Of a stretch of 60,974 bases of DNA, positions 16,786 to 25,374 are shown one piece after another. Each line of letters opens with the position of its first letter. Positions within the stretch are counted from its first letter, which is position 1. The translations under genes and the position numbers were made by a program. Location: positions 1 to 60,974 of the forward strand of contig CAZLGG010000011.1 in assembly GCA_964559135.1 (NCBI GenBank), in the 5' to 3' direction. The notes under the pieces are model-generated. The model was given only the letters and a program-made list of their open reading frames with translations. It searched no databases and was not told the DNA's origin. This DNA comes from DRQF01 sp964559135 (GTDB lineage: Bacteria; Planctomycetota; GCA-002687715; DRQF01).

Positions 16786-19700
16786 TTGCCCCAGCCTCGT
16801 CTGCTTCTTCTCCTGTTGGCCGTCTGCCTGGTCGAAACGGCCTTGGGCCAGGACGCATCCCCTCTCGGCCGTGTCCAGGGGCGGCTCGTGGATGCATCGA
16901 CGGGGCGGCCCCTCACGGGCGCCGCTGTTTCCCTGATTCTGCATGACGAGGGTCGTGATGAACTCCGAGGAGACGTTCGATCCGACTCGGATGGGAGGTT
17001 CTCGCTGGAGTCGGGCATCACGTCCGGAACCGTCATGCTGCGCGTCGTTCGACGTCACGGTGGGGTTCATGTCCTCCGCCTCGCGACGACGCCGGCGGGG
17101 GAGGGACTGCTGCTCGGAGATGTGGCGGTACCGCCCGCCGGAGTCCTCGAGGTTCAGGCGGTGCTCCCCGATGCCGAACCGTTTTCCGCCGAGGTGCGCG
17201 TCTATCCCGCCTACGCCGATGGGGTCTTGGACCCGTTGAAGGGGATTCCCTTGTCGGTCGCTCCGGTGGATCGTGAAACCGGAACGGCGAGGCTCTCGCT
17301 GTCGCCCGGTCGCTACGTCCTTCTCCTCTCCGACGGGTTTCGCAGCTTCCAGCCCCTGGTCATCCCCTGGAACATGCCTCGAGGCGCCGCACGATTGGGG
17401 ACCCTTCTCCCGCGGGACGGCTACCCATTCGCCGCGGACGTGACGTGGAACGGCGGCACGATCGGCGACGTCTCGATCGAGATCGGGTCCGGCGCGTGGC
17501 CCCTCGAAGGCGGCGCGGAAATCTTGTTGCGTTATCGCCCCCCGTTGACGTCGTCGTTCGACGGAGGACTCACGCTCCGCCTCGAGCACCTCCCCGCGGG
17601 GCAAGTCCGCGTGGACGCGCGTTCCGGTGCCCTCGCCGCGACGTTTCACGGTGGCATCGGCTCGGCGGTGCACCAGTGGCGGATGACCGCCGGCGCTGCT
17701 TTGGCGTTGCGTCTTCTGGACGCCGCGAGTGGTCGAGAGCTGAAAGGGGGACGCATTCTCCTGGATGGACGACCCGGCAAGCTGATGGGAATTCGCCACC
17801 TCTTCGACGGCCTTTCCACGGGCTGGCACGAGCTTTCCCTTTCCGTTCCGGGACACGAAACGGTCGAGCACCGGCGCCTCTTCTTGGCGCAAGAGGGTGT
17901 CAAGAGGGTCGTCGACGTCGTGCTCGAACCCTTCGCACGGGTCGAAGGGCAGGTGAAGACCTCCGCGAGGAAGCCCGCACGGGGTGCGCTGCTTCTGCTC
18001 GCCGACCGGTCCTCCAAGGAGGGAGCCGGTGTTCGCGTCGTGGGGCGGACGGATGACAAGGGACGGTTCAAGCTGGCCGTTCGTTCCGACAGGGTGGGCG
18101 ATCTTTTCGTTTGGCACGAGAACGGTTTTGCTCGAGCGCCGGATTGGCTCGGCGCTTCTCCGGGCGGCATCGAGCACTGGAGACCCCAGCTTTTCGCCTG
18201 GTCGACCGTCGACGTCTTGTGTCGGGATGCGGCCGGAGATCCTGCCGTGGGGACTTCGATCTGGCTCATCGGTGGCGAGACACTGGGGAGTCGCAGAGTG
18301 AAGGCGCCCCCGTTCACCGAACTTCTCCGGCCGTTGGCGCGCTTGGCCGTGACGAACGACAAAGGCAAGGCCGTCTTCCGGCACCTTCCCACGGGGACGT
18401 TCCAATTCGGAATCTCGCGCGAGGATGGAGCTTGGGAGCTTTACGGAACGGTCGACGTCGGCTCCGGCGCAAGCAGCATCGTCGAGCGACTCTCACTGGC
18501 ACCTGGGGCCTCGGGTTCGCGGGCGATCCCCTGGGAAGGTTTCTGGTGCGTGGTTTGGGAGGACGGCGGCCGACCACCCATCGACTTGGGGCGCCGTGAC
18601 CCGGCGGCGGAGAACACATCCACCGTTCGTCTTCTTCCCGGGCAGAGGCTTCAGTATCGGGAACTTCCCGACTTGGTGGATCCCCCCCTCCCCAACCTGG
18701 CTGCGTACGGCGGGGCGGGGGAGACCGAGTCGGAGCCCGAACAGTTGCGAAAGGGGAAGCTCCCCGGGCATCTCGTTCCCACGTCGGCGTGGGGTGAGAT
18801 CCACGGCACCGTCCTCCGAGGGCGTGAGGTCTTGGGCGGCCAGGGCCTCGACCTGATCGCGTACCCGGTGCGGGGCGCTGTCGGTCGGACCCCCCGTCGC
18901 ATCGATCATGATCCGGTCACGGGGCAGTTCTCTGCCGTGCTTCCGCGCGGAGTCTGGATGCTCGAAGCCAACGCGCCCTCTTGGGCGCCGACATGGGTGG
19001 GTCCCCTGACCTTGGGCGTCGATGCGGAGAACGTGTTCGTGGAGCGGAACATCTACCTCATTCCCGGCGGGCGCGTAGAGGGACGTATCAAGGGGGCCAA
19101 AGCACGGGGTGCGAAGCAAGGGGACGAAGAGCTCACGTGGGATCGCAGTCTCGAGGATTGGTTGCGTCCCTTCCCTTTGCGCCGCGAGACCGTGGGATGT
19201 GATTCCCGCGGCGGTTTTCAATGGAGCGATCTTCCGCCCGGGGAGATTGGATTCCGTGCGCGGTCGGGTTCTCTCGGCACCGCCGTCGTCGGTTCGGGAT
19301 CCGTCGTGGATCTTGGCACCGTCGCCCTGGCCGGAGGCGCGAGCGATGAGGAGGATCGTCTGTTCATCGAGGGCCGCGTGCTCGAGGCTCCTTTCCGTTC
19401 GGCCCCCTTTGGGTCATCCGCGCCTCCGAAGGGGTCGTATTTTCTGGAGCGAGCTTCTCCCGTGGGTGCGGCGCGATGGCCCCGCCGACTCGTCTTGTCC
19501 GAGCGAGGGGAGTGGGGGGAGTGGAGGGATGCCGAGGAGCCCTGGCCGCTTCGGTCGTGGAAGGTGGTTCGTTTGCGTCTAAGACGCGACGGACGTCCGG
19601 TTGCAGGAGGACGGCTCCGGCTCCGACCCCTGGATGAAGGGGCCTATGCCTACTTCCGCGACTCTTGGGAGATGATCTCGGACGAGCGGGGGCGGAGCGA

Positions 19701-20706
19701 GGTGCGAATTCCCACTGGGACGTGGGTCGTGGAAACGGATTTCCGCGGCCGCGACGGGCGCCTCTACCGCATCGATGACGAACGGCTCATCGCTCCTACG
19801 GGGCGCGAGACGTGGGACGTGGACGTAAGGACGGCGCCCCTGAGGATCCGCGTTCGGGACGCCGCGGGCCGGCGGCCGTTGCCCGGCGCCTCGGTGAGGG
19901 TTTGGAAGGGCGGTGCCCCTTCGGGGATCATCGAGACCGTGGAACGCCGTCGCTCCCGGGAGATCGTCAAGGGGTGGACGAACGAGAAAGGAGAGCTGAC
20001 GTTGTCCGACATGCCCCTCGGAACCTATCGCATCGAAGTCTCTCATCCCGGTCTGGGCCGTTCGACACTGGATGACGTGACTCTGCGGCAGGCGAGACGG
20101 GAGGTGAGGGCGAGCTTGGATCTGGGGGCGTCCGCATCGCTTTTGGTCGCACTCACGGACGAAGCCGGGGATGGGATTCAGGGAGCCGAAGTGCTCCTGC
20201 TCGACGCGGCTGGGTATCGGGTCGCGGCGGAGAGACTTTTCCTCACGGACGAGGAGGGGAGAGCGGCCCTTCACGGGCTCTCTCCCGGTGACTATCAGGT
20301 CATCGCTCAGGGGCCGGGGCGCCCCGCCCAGTGGATCGGAGACGTCAATCTCAATCCTGGAGGAACAGCCCAACTCGAGAGCGGGCTGGACCTCGGCGGA
20401 GCGATTCAGGTGATCTGTCAAAGTCGGGGTGGGCAACCTCTGGCCGGTGTCGTGCTGTCCTTCGTCTCGGAAGCCGGGCCGTGGCGCGCCATTCCGGCCT
20501 TCGCCCTGGACATTCATGAACTCCCTCGACGGACGGGGGCGGACGGCATGCTTGCCTGGGAGACCTTCCCATACGGAAAATGTACCATCCGAGCCGAACG
20601 GCCGGGTTTTCGGGATCAGACGGTGGAAACGGTGATTCGGCCGGGGGAGCGAACCGTGGAGGTCATCGTCATGACCCCCGGCACGGAAAAGCCTTCGAAC
20701 CGATGA
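16786..20706 (+). CDS. Large secreted protein with repeated carboxypeptidase-regulatory-like modules
   Basis: A 1306-residue exported protein. The TTG start gives a clear Sec signal peptide (LLLLLLAVCLVETALGQ). Several transthyretin/CarboxypepD_reg-like beta-sandwich modules recur, each with a pattern of G-x-V, D.AGRPLPGA and a D..G.F..L strand: GRLVDASTGRPLTGAAVSL near 30, VEGQVKTSARKPARGA near 390, VRDAAGRRPLPGASVRVWKG near 1030, LTDEAGDGIQGAEVLL near 1130, and CQSRGGQPLAGVVLSF near 1210. No catalytic domain, cell-wall anchor or membrane helix was seen. It lies directly upstream of an ECF sigma factor and its likely partner and may be part of an envelope-related set. The function is unknown; modules of this type often act as spacers or in binding on the cell surface. 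Confidence 0.85.
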   Translation: MPQPRLLLLLLAVCLVETALGQDASPLGRVQGRLVDASTGRPLTGAAVSLILHDEGRDELRGDVRSDSDGRFSLESGITSGTVMLRVVRRHGGVHVLRLATTPAGEGLLLGDVAVPPAGVLEVQAVLPDAEPFSAEVRVYPAYADGVLDPLKGIPLSVAPVDRETGTARLSLSPGRYVLLLSDGFRSFQPLVIPWNMPRGAARLGTLLPRDGYPFAADVTWNGGTIGDVSIEIGSGAWPLEGGAEILLRYRPPLTSSFDGGLTLRLEHLPAGQVRVDARSGALAATFHGGIGSAVHQWRMTAGAALALRLLDAASGRELKGGRILLDGRPGKLMGIRHLFDGLSTGWHELSLSVPGHETVEHRRLFLAQEGVKRVVDVVLEPFARVEGQVKTSARKPARGALLLLADRSSKEGAGVRVVGRTDDKGRFKLAVRSDRVGDLFVWHENGFARAPDWLGASPGGIEHWRPQLFAWSTVDVLCRDAAGDPAVGTSIWLIGGETLGSRRVKAPPFTELLRPLARLAVTNDKGKAVFRHLPTGTFQFGISREDGAWELYGTVDVGSGASSIVERLSLAPGASGSRAIPWEGFWCVVWEDGGRPPIDLGRRDPAAENTSTVRLLPGQRLQYRELPDLVDPPLPNLAAYGGAGETESEPEQLRKGKLPGHLVPTSAWGEIHGTVLRGREVLGGQGLDLIAYPVRGAVGRTPRRIDHDPVTGQFSAVLPRGVWMLEANAPSWAPTWVGPLTLGVDAENVFVERNIYLIPGGRVEGRIKGAKARGAKQGDEELTWDRSLEDWLRPFPLRRETVGCDSRGGFQWSDLPPGEIGFRARSGSLGTAVVGSGSVVDLGTVALAGGASDEEDRLFIEGRVLEAPFRSAPFGSSAPPKGSYFLERASPVGAARWPRRLVLSERGEWGEWRDAEEPWPLRSWKVVRLRLRRDGRPVAGGRLRLRPLDEGAYAYFRDSWEMISDERGRSEVRIPTGTWVVETDFRGRDGRLYRIDDERLIAPTGRETWDVDVRTAPLRIRVRDAAGRRPLPGASVRVWKGGAPSGIIETVERRRSREIVKGWTNEKGELTLSDMPLGTYRIEVSHPGLGRSTLDDVTLRQARREVRASLDLGASASLLVALTDEAGDGIQGAEVLLLDAAGYRVAAERLFLTDEEGRAALHGLSPGDYQVIAQGPGRPAQWIGDVNLNPGGTAQLESGLDLGGAIQVICQSRGGQPLAGVVLSFVSEAGPWRAIPAFALDIHELPRRTGADGMLAWETFPYGKCTIRAERPGFRDQTVETVIRPGERTVEVIVMTPGTEKPSNR

Positions 20707-20730
20707 AGTCACCGTCTCGTTGAGGGAGAC

Positions 20731-21312
20731 ATGCACGAGGACGAAGACGTCCAGCTCATGCTCGCATTTCAACAGGGCGATTATGACGCTTTCGGCACCC
20801 TCGTGGAGCGACATCAACCACGGCTCATCCGCTATTTTCTGGCGCAGGCGCAGGATCGACAACTGGCCGAGGATTGCGCTCAAGAAGTCTGGCGGAAGAT
20901 CTTTCTTTCCAGGGACAGCTATCAGCCGCGGGCTCGTTTTCTGACCTATCTGTTGAGAGTCGCACGCAACCTGTGGATCGATGTCTACCGGGCTCGGAGC
21001 CGAAACCCACGTCCTCTTCTCACGGGCGGTCGTGGGGACGACGAAGCCGGCGGGGGGTGGGACCTCCACGACGTGGACGGGCGGACACCGCTGGATACCC
21101 TGATGCTCTCGGAGCAAGGCGAAAGAATCGCCCGTGCAATCCTGTTGTTGCCGGAGTCCATGCGGGATGTCTTCGTCCTTTCCGAACTGGAGGACCTTCC
21201 CTATCAGCAGATTGGGGAGATCCTCGATATTCCCGTCGGGACGGTGAAGTCCCGGATGTTCCACGCGGTACGAAAACTTCGGGAATTCCTGAAGAAAGAG
21301 CTGAACGGATGA
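20731..21312 (+). CDS. ECF-type RNA polymerase sigma factor
   Basis: A 193-residue group IV sigma-70 factor. Region 2 (about 15-85) has DAFGTLVERHQPRLIRYF and LAEDCAQEVWRKIF for core binding and -10 recognition. Region 4 (about 135-188) has LLPESMRDVFVLSELEDLPY then QIGEILDIPVGTVKSRMFHA, a classic helix-turn-helix. There is no C-terminal extension. The ATG has GAGGGAG just upstream and is 24 bases after the large secreted protein, followed by a one-TM protein that may regulate it. Confidence 0.95.
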   Translation: MHEDEDVQLMLAFQQGDYDAFGTLVERHQPRLIRYFLAQAQDRQLAEDCAQEVWRKIFLSRDSYQPRARFLTYLLRVARNLWIDVYRARSRNPRPLLTGGRGDDEAGGGWDLHDVDGRTPLDTLMLSEQGERIARAILLLPESMRDVFVLSELEDLPYQQIGEILDIPVGTVKSRMFHAVRKLREFLKKELNG

Positions 21313-21379
21313 TGTTTCCGAGCGTTCTCATTCCCGACGAAGCCCGAGACCCGATATGATGAGCCCAGAAGACATTCCC

Positions 21380-21919
21380 ATGAGCGATCCCCAGGAGGGT
21401 GAGGTTTCCGATGAACAGATTCGCCGTCTTCTCGATGGGTTGAAGCCGGATCTTCGCTCCTATCGACGGGAATTGGCCGCCGCCGCCCGCATGGATCCGC
21501 GCTCGCGGGCGCAAATGCACCGCATGTTGGTGTCTTTGGTGCGCGAGGATGTCCGTCGACGGTATGCGGACCAGGGATGGCCGGCCCGCACCCGCCGGGC
21601 CTTTGGACGGATCTTGGGGGTCTGGAATCAGCTCCTCGCCCAATCCGCGGGTTTTCGGTGGCTTCATCACGGAGCCTTGAGCCTGGGGGTCGTCTTGGTG
21701 GTTTTCATGCTTTGGGACCTTTCTTCGGATTCCAGGACCACCGCTTCCTCCTCGGCGGCGGGGGCTCGCATGGAGCGCCTGTTGCCTCGAGAGCCGTCTC
21801 ACCTGGGACCCGAGGGGAATCCCGGCTGGGAGCCCCGTGACGCCTTGGATGCCCGGCGCTTGTCCGAAACCCTCCCGGAGGGACTCGGGGGAGCGCGGCG
21901 CATTCGAAAGAAGCGCTGA
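21380..21919 (+). CDS. One-TM protein, possible anti-sigma factor
   Basis: A 179-residue protein with an acidic/Arg-rich helical N-terminus (residues 1-90), one membrane helix near 98-113 (LSLGVVLVVFMLW) and a Ser/Pro/Arg-rich C-terminal tail, presumably periplasmic. This topology and its place 67 bases after an ECF sigma factor fit an anti-sigma factor. No HxxxCxxC zinc motif of classical ZAS domains was seen. I chose ATG 21380 because AGAAGA lies at good spacing; an in-frame ATG at 21356 has no ribosome-binding site. A hairpin follows 26 bases after the stop. Confidence 0.7.
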   Translation: MSDPQEGEVSDEQIRRLLDGLKPDLRSYRRELAAAARMDPRSRAQMHRMLVSLVREDVRRRYADQGWPARTRRAFGRILGVWNQLLAQSAGFRWLHHGALSLGVVLVVFMLWDLSSDSRTTASSSAAGARMERLLPREPSHLGPEGNPGWEPRDALDARRLSETLPEGLGGARRIRKKR

Positions 21920-21944
21920 GGGCGTCCCGATACGGCCCGGCCCG

Positions 21945-21965
21945 GGAGGGAGGAGCCCTCCCTCC
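21945..21965 (+). terminator. Hairpin ending the fabF-to-anti-sigma gene run
   Basis: GGAGGGAG (21945-21952) pairs perfectly with CTCCCTCC (21958-21965) over a GAGCC loop. It lies just after the last gene of the run; a weak T-rich stretch (CATTTGAC) follows. It is probably a terminator or 3'-end stabiliser. Confidence 0.45.
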
Positions 21966-22135
21966 GCCTCATTTGACGCTTTCGTGCAATGTGGGCCAGG
22001 GCGGTGTGCCAAATGGTGATCGCGGTGCGACGTTGTCCGGCTTGCCCGCGGCGAAAGGCCCCAGCAAACCTGTCTATGGTCCTCTGAGACGGCCGCGCGG
22101 TCCTCCCGGTGTCATCTGAATGAAGATTTTTTGTA

Positions 22136-22150
22136 TGGCACGAGTCTTGC
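22136..22150 (+). promoter_or_regulatory. Sigma-54 (-24/-12) promoter
   Basis: TGGCACGAGTCTTGC followed by T matches the published sigma-54 consensus TGGCAC-R-N4-TTGC-W at every defined base, with GG and GC 12 bases apart. Counting 12 bases from the -12 C puts the start of transcription near 22162. It is in a 290-base intergenic region facing a 57-residue gene. No enhancer-binding protein or rpoN gene is in the window. Confidence 0.78.
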
Positions 22151-22209
22151 TCGGTCGATGAATGTCGCAGACACGCAAGACTGAGATCCGCGCCGCACAG
22201 AGGAGTCCC

Positions 22210-22383
22210 ATGATCATCAGATATTTCGATTCGATGAAGGGTGTTCGGTACTACCAGGTCTTTCTCCAAGGCGAGGAAGTGTTCATGGGAACGTTGGGTG
22301 AGTGCAAACGCTACATCGTGATTCACAATGAGAAGGTCCTGCTTCGCCAGGAAATGGACCGGAAATCTCGCGTCGCGGGCTGA
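22210..22383 (+). CDS. 57-residue protein of unknown function behind a sigma-54 promoter
   Basis: A small soluble protein beginning MIIRYFDSMKGVRYYQVFLQ, then GEEVFMGTLGECKRYIVIHN, and a basic C-terminus (RQEMDRKSRVAG). It is rich in beta-prone and aromatic residues in the first half, and has one cysteine. The ATG at 22210 has a strong GAGGAG at 22200-22205. An in-frame ATG at 22162 coincides with the predicted transcription start and would give 73 residues from a leaderless mRNA; this is less likely. The gene has its own promoter upstream and an intrinsic terminator 55 bases downstream. I do not recognise the family. A role in a sigma-54-controlled response (nitrogen, envelope or carbon signals) is inference. 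Confidence 0.75.
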   Translation: MIIRYFDSMKGVRYYQVFLQGEEVFMGTLGECKRYIVIHNEKVLLRQEMDRKSRVAG

Positions 22384-22437
22384 GTTTCGAGCTGAAGGCC
22401 GCCTCGTGGTGGCGATCGCAATCGGACGACATAGGAT

Positions 22438-22463
22438 AGGAGGCCATGAAGGCCTCCTTTTTT
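22438..22463 (+). terminator. Intrinsic terminator overlapping the RBS and start of the next gene
   Basis: AGGAGGCC (22438-22445) pairs perfectly with GGCCTCCT (22451-22458) around the loop ATGAA, and a T-run continues to 22463. This is a textbook rho-independent terminator for the 57-residue gene. The left arm contains the AGGAGG ribosome-binding sequence of the next gene and the loop contains its ATG (22446), so the folded RNA would both stop transcription and hide the initiation site. Confidence 0.72.
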
Positions 22464-23714
22464 ATTGACCTCGCCCGGTTCGTCGTGTGCATCGCCCTCC
22501 TCGTCCCGGGGGCTCCTCCTTCGATCGGGCAGACACGACACTCTCGGGTCTATCGACCCTGGTTCGATGAGGTCGCTTTGTCCTCCTGTCGCTCCCTGAT
22601 CGTCGGGCACGTCACTCGGGTCAACCGCATCGCCGATGGACAGCGACTCATCCGGTTCGCCGTCGACCAGGTCCTCCGCGGCAAGGAAGGGGACCACGTC
22701 CTCGTGATTTCGAGCGACGAAGGGCTGGTGGCCTGGCCCGATCTCCAAAAACTCCTGTTCCTCGTTCCGTCGCGTAAGGGGACGATGCGTCTCGTCGTCG
22801 ACCATGTGGACCTCCCCAAGGCCGACGCCGGGGAGAGAATCCGGTTTCTCCGCGCGTTGGTTTCGGTCTCGTCGATCGTCGGACCGTCGCGGCAGGCGAA
22901 CGCCGTGAAAGTCCTCCTGCGAACCTACGGAGAATCACCCTCCGTTTGGGTCCGTCGCATCCTCGTCGAAGAGGCGAGGCGTTTGGCGCAAAGGCGACCG
23001 GAAACGGTGACGGCCGCCGATCTGGCATGGTTGGGCTCCTTCTCTTTGCTCGGGCTGGAACCGGACATGCGTGCCGCGTTCTCGTCGGCCTTGGTCGACT
23101 TCAAGGAAGCCAATGCGCTCCGCTGGACGGAGGCCGACCTCGTCTTTCCCGATGCGGCGTCCAAGAAGAGTTTTCTCGCCAGCTATGCTCGCTTCCAGAA
23201 TCCGGCGACTCCGGAAACAGTGAGACTCGAATTCCTCGAGAGTGCCATCAAGGTTTTTGGTGAAAAGGCGTGTCCGATCCTCGTCCGTTCCCTCGAGGAC
23301 CCCTCCTCGGCCGTACGAAAGCGCGCCCTCGCGTTGATCAAGAAGACCCGTTACCAGCCCGCATGGCGGGAGATCCTCCGTCTCGTTCGGCGCAGCAGAT
23401 CCGCCGACGAGCGCGTCGAGGCCCTGAGAACCCTCATGTTCGCCGTTCCATTCCAGGCCGCCGAGGAAGTGATCACACTGGCGAAGAACGGGATGAAGAC
23501 CCCTGAGGAGGAACGCGCCGTGCTGGAGGTCCTCGCGGCCATCAACAGCGGCGAGGCGAGCCTCTTTCTCGAGGATCTCCGGAAGCGTTGGCGGCGGGAA
23601 CCGACGAAGAACAAAGATCGGCTCGCCCACCTCGAATACATCCGGAGTGATGCCTTCCGCCGGAAACTTCTTCGTGCGCGGAGGGACGTTCTGGGAGGCG
23701 ATCGACCCCGGTGA
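22446..23714 (+). CDS. Secreted HEAT-repeat protein
   Basis: A 422-residue exported protein of unknown function. The N-terminus MKASFFIDLARFVVCIALLV followed by PGAPPSIGQ looks like a signal peptide. Residues about 45-125 form a beta-rich domain (SLIVGHVTRVNRI, FAVDQVLRGKEGDHVLVIS), and the rest is a run of helices with HEAT-like pairs (SLEDPSSAVRKRALALIKKT; RSADERVEALRTLMFAVP). The start overlaps a terminator hairpin, so expression may depend on read-through or a promoter I did not find. The spacing from AGGAGG to ATG is only two bases, so the exact start is less certain. A TolC-like gene follows. Confidence 0.78.
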   Translation: MKASFFIDLARFVVCIALLVPGAPPSIGQTRHSRVYRPWFDEVALSSCRSLIVGHVTRVNRIADGQRLIRFAVDQVLRGKEGDHVLVISSDEGLVAWPDLQKLLFLVPSRKGTMRLVVDHVDLPKADAGERIRFLRALVSVSSIVGPSRQANAVKVLLRTYGESPSVWVRRILVEEARRLAQRRPETVTAADLAWLGSFSLLGLEPDMRAAFSSALVDFKEANALRWTEADLVFPDAASKKSFLASYARFQNPATPETVRLEFLESAIKVFGEKACPILVRSLEDPSSAVRKRALALIKKTRYQPAWREILRLVRRSRSADERVEALRTLMFAVPFQAAEEVITLAKNGMKTPEEERAVLEVLAAINSGEASLFLEDLRKRWRREPTKNKDRLAHLEYIRSDAFRRKLLRARRDVLGGDRPR

Positions 23715-23746
23715 TAGGGTGCGTGAGTCCAAGAGGGATTGAACTG

Positions 23747-25318
23747 ATGGATGACGTACACCGGCTCCGCGCCGGAATGTTCGCGGCCTGGGTCGTCTTG
23801 CTCCTCGGGGGAGTGCTCTCGGATCACGGCGTCGCTCAAGCGGAAAGCCCGCCATCGGTGCAACGCAAGTTGAGGTTGGGGGTCGAAGATGCGGTCCGCT
23901 TGGCGACGACTCACAACTCGTCGCTGAAGGTGAGTTTCTTCAACCATCTCATCGACCGCACGAGGATCGCCGAAGCCGAAGCAGCCTTCGAACCCGTAGG
24001 TTTCGTCAGTGCGGACGGTGGCGTTTCCGAAGTGAGCTTCCCTCAAATTTTTCCCACAGGAAACATCAATCCCGACGGCACGCCCGAGTTTTTTCAAACG
24101 ATCGTGACGGACAGTTCCGTCACGGCGGATTGGCTCGCCGGCGCGCGGGGTCTTCTTCCCACCGGCGCAACCTGGCAGTTGCAAGTCCGCACAGACTATC
24201 GCGACCGTGAGGCAGGTGGTCTCGTCAACCCGAGTTTCCAGACGGCCACCACCGCCACTTTCACTCAGCCGATCCTTCGAGGGGCCTGGTTGCAGTACAA
24301 CTGGGCGTCGACGCGTCAAGCCGAGTTCGTCGAGCAACAGTCTCGCCAGAGATTCCGCGGAGATGTTCTGGATACCATTCTTCAAGTCCATGAAGCGTAC
24401 TGGAATTACGTCTTCGCCATCCAAGACCTGAAGGTCAAGCGGCGGTCCTTGTCCGTGGCCCGGGAACTCCTGGACATCAACCGCATCAAGGTGGAGACCG
24501 GCGTCTTCGCTCCCATCGAAATCACCTCCGCCGAAGCGGGGGTGGCGTCTCGAGTGACGGACGTTCTCGTGGCGGAGAACCAGGTGAAGGAGACCGAAGA
24601 CATCCTGAAACGCTTGGTGTTGCCTTTCCGAGGGCTTGGGGAGTGGAAGACCTCGATCATTCCTGTCGATACTGTCAGTGAAACCCGTTGGCGAATCCCC
24701 GATCTCGACGCGGCCATCCAACTCGCCCTGAAGGAAAGACCCGAGCTGTTGGAGGCTCGAATCCAGTTGCGCAGCCGCGATCTCTCGGTCGCCGTGGCGG
24801 ACAACGAGACGCTGCCGAAACTGGACATCAAGGGCAGCGCGAACTTCACCGGCCTGGACGCAACGTTCGAGGACTCGTTTCTCGGCGGGTTCGGACCCAC
24901 GGGGGCCGAGAGTTGGAGCGTGGGCATGGCGCTGGAGTTTCCCTTGGGCAACAAGGCGGCCCGTGCGAAGCTGAGCCGCAGTCGTCTCGAGCGTGACCAG
25001 GCCCTCTACAGCTATCGAGATCTCCAGCTCGCCGCTGTTGCGGATGTACGCAAGGCTTGGCGGGCCGTCAAGATCTCGGAGAAGACGATCGCCTCCCGCA
25101 AGAAATCCGCGGAGCTCAAGGAAGAAGAACTTCGGAACGAGCGCGTCAAGCTGGAGAGCAAGGTGTCGACGAACTTCGAGGTCCTGCGCATCGAGGATGA
25201 TCTGGCGCAGAGACGGAGCGAACTCATCCGCACACTCGCGGACTATCGTATCAATCTGGCCCGATTGGCCCGCGCGATCGGCTCGAGTCTCGACGTCCTC
25301 AAGTGGCCGCGAAATTGA
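23747..25318 (+). CDS. TolC-family outer membrane efflux protein (second copy)
   Basis: A 523-residue outer membrane factor with a signal peptide (AAWVVLLLGGVLSDHGVAQA) and no lipobox, unlike the lipoprotein at 3291-4889. OEP-like features include LGVEDAVRLATTHNSSLKVS, TFTQPILRGAWLQYNWAS, LELLDINRIKVETG-type helices and LEFPLGNKAARAKLSRSRLE. The ATG at 23747 follows AAGAGGG; an in-frame GTG at 23711 overlaps the preceding gene end. No adaptor or pump gene is next to it. It is flanked by two HEAT-repeat proteins, so it must work with a transporter encoded elsewhere or have a different partner. Confidence 0.9.
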   Translation: MDDVHRLRAGMFAAWVVLLLGGVLSDHGVAQAESPPSVQRKLRLGVEDAVRLATTHNSSLKVSFFNHLIDRTRIAEAEAAFEPVGFVSADGGVSEVSFPQIFPTGNINPDGTPEFFQTIVTDSSVTADWLAGARGLLPTGATWQLQVRTDYRDREAGGLVNPSFQTATTATFTQPILRGAWLQYNWASTRQAEFVEQQSRQRFRGDVLDTILQVHEAYWNYVFAIQDLKVKRRSLSVARELLDINRIKVETGVFAPIEITSAEAGVASRVTDVLVAENQVKETEDILKRLVLPFRGLGEWKTSIIPVDTVSETRWRIPDLDAAIQLALKERPELLEARIQLRSRDLSVAVADNETLPKLDIKGSANFTGLDATFEDSFLGGFGPTGAESWSVGMALEFPLGNKAARAKLSRSRLERDQALYSYRDLQLAAVADVRKAWRAVKISEKTIASRKKSAELKEEELRNERVKLESKVSTNFEVLRIEDDLAQRRSELIRTLADYRINLARLARAIGSSLDVLKWPRN

Positions 25319-25344
25319 TCTGCGACGAGTCGCACGTGGATCTC

Positions 25345-25364
25345 TCACCGGAAGGGTGACTTTT
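25345..25364 (+). terminator. Weak hairpin with short T-run after the TolC-like gene
   Basis: TCACC (25345-25349) pairs with GGTGA (25355-25359) over GGAAG, followed by C and TTTT. The stem is short; it may attenuate rather than end transcription before the next HEAT protein. Confidence 0.3.
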
Positions 25365-25374
25365 CGAGGTGATC

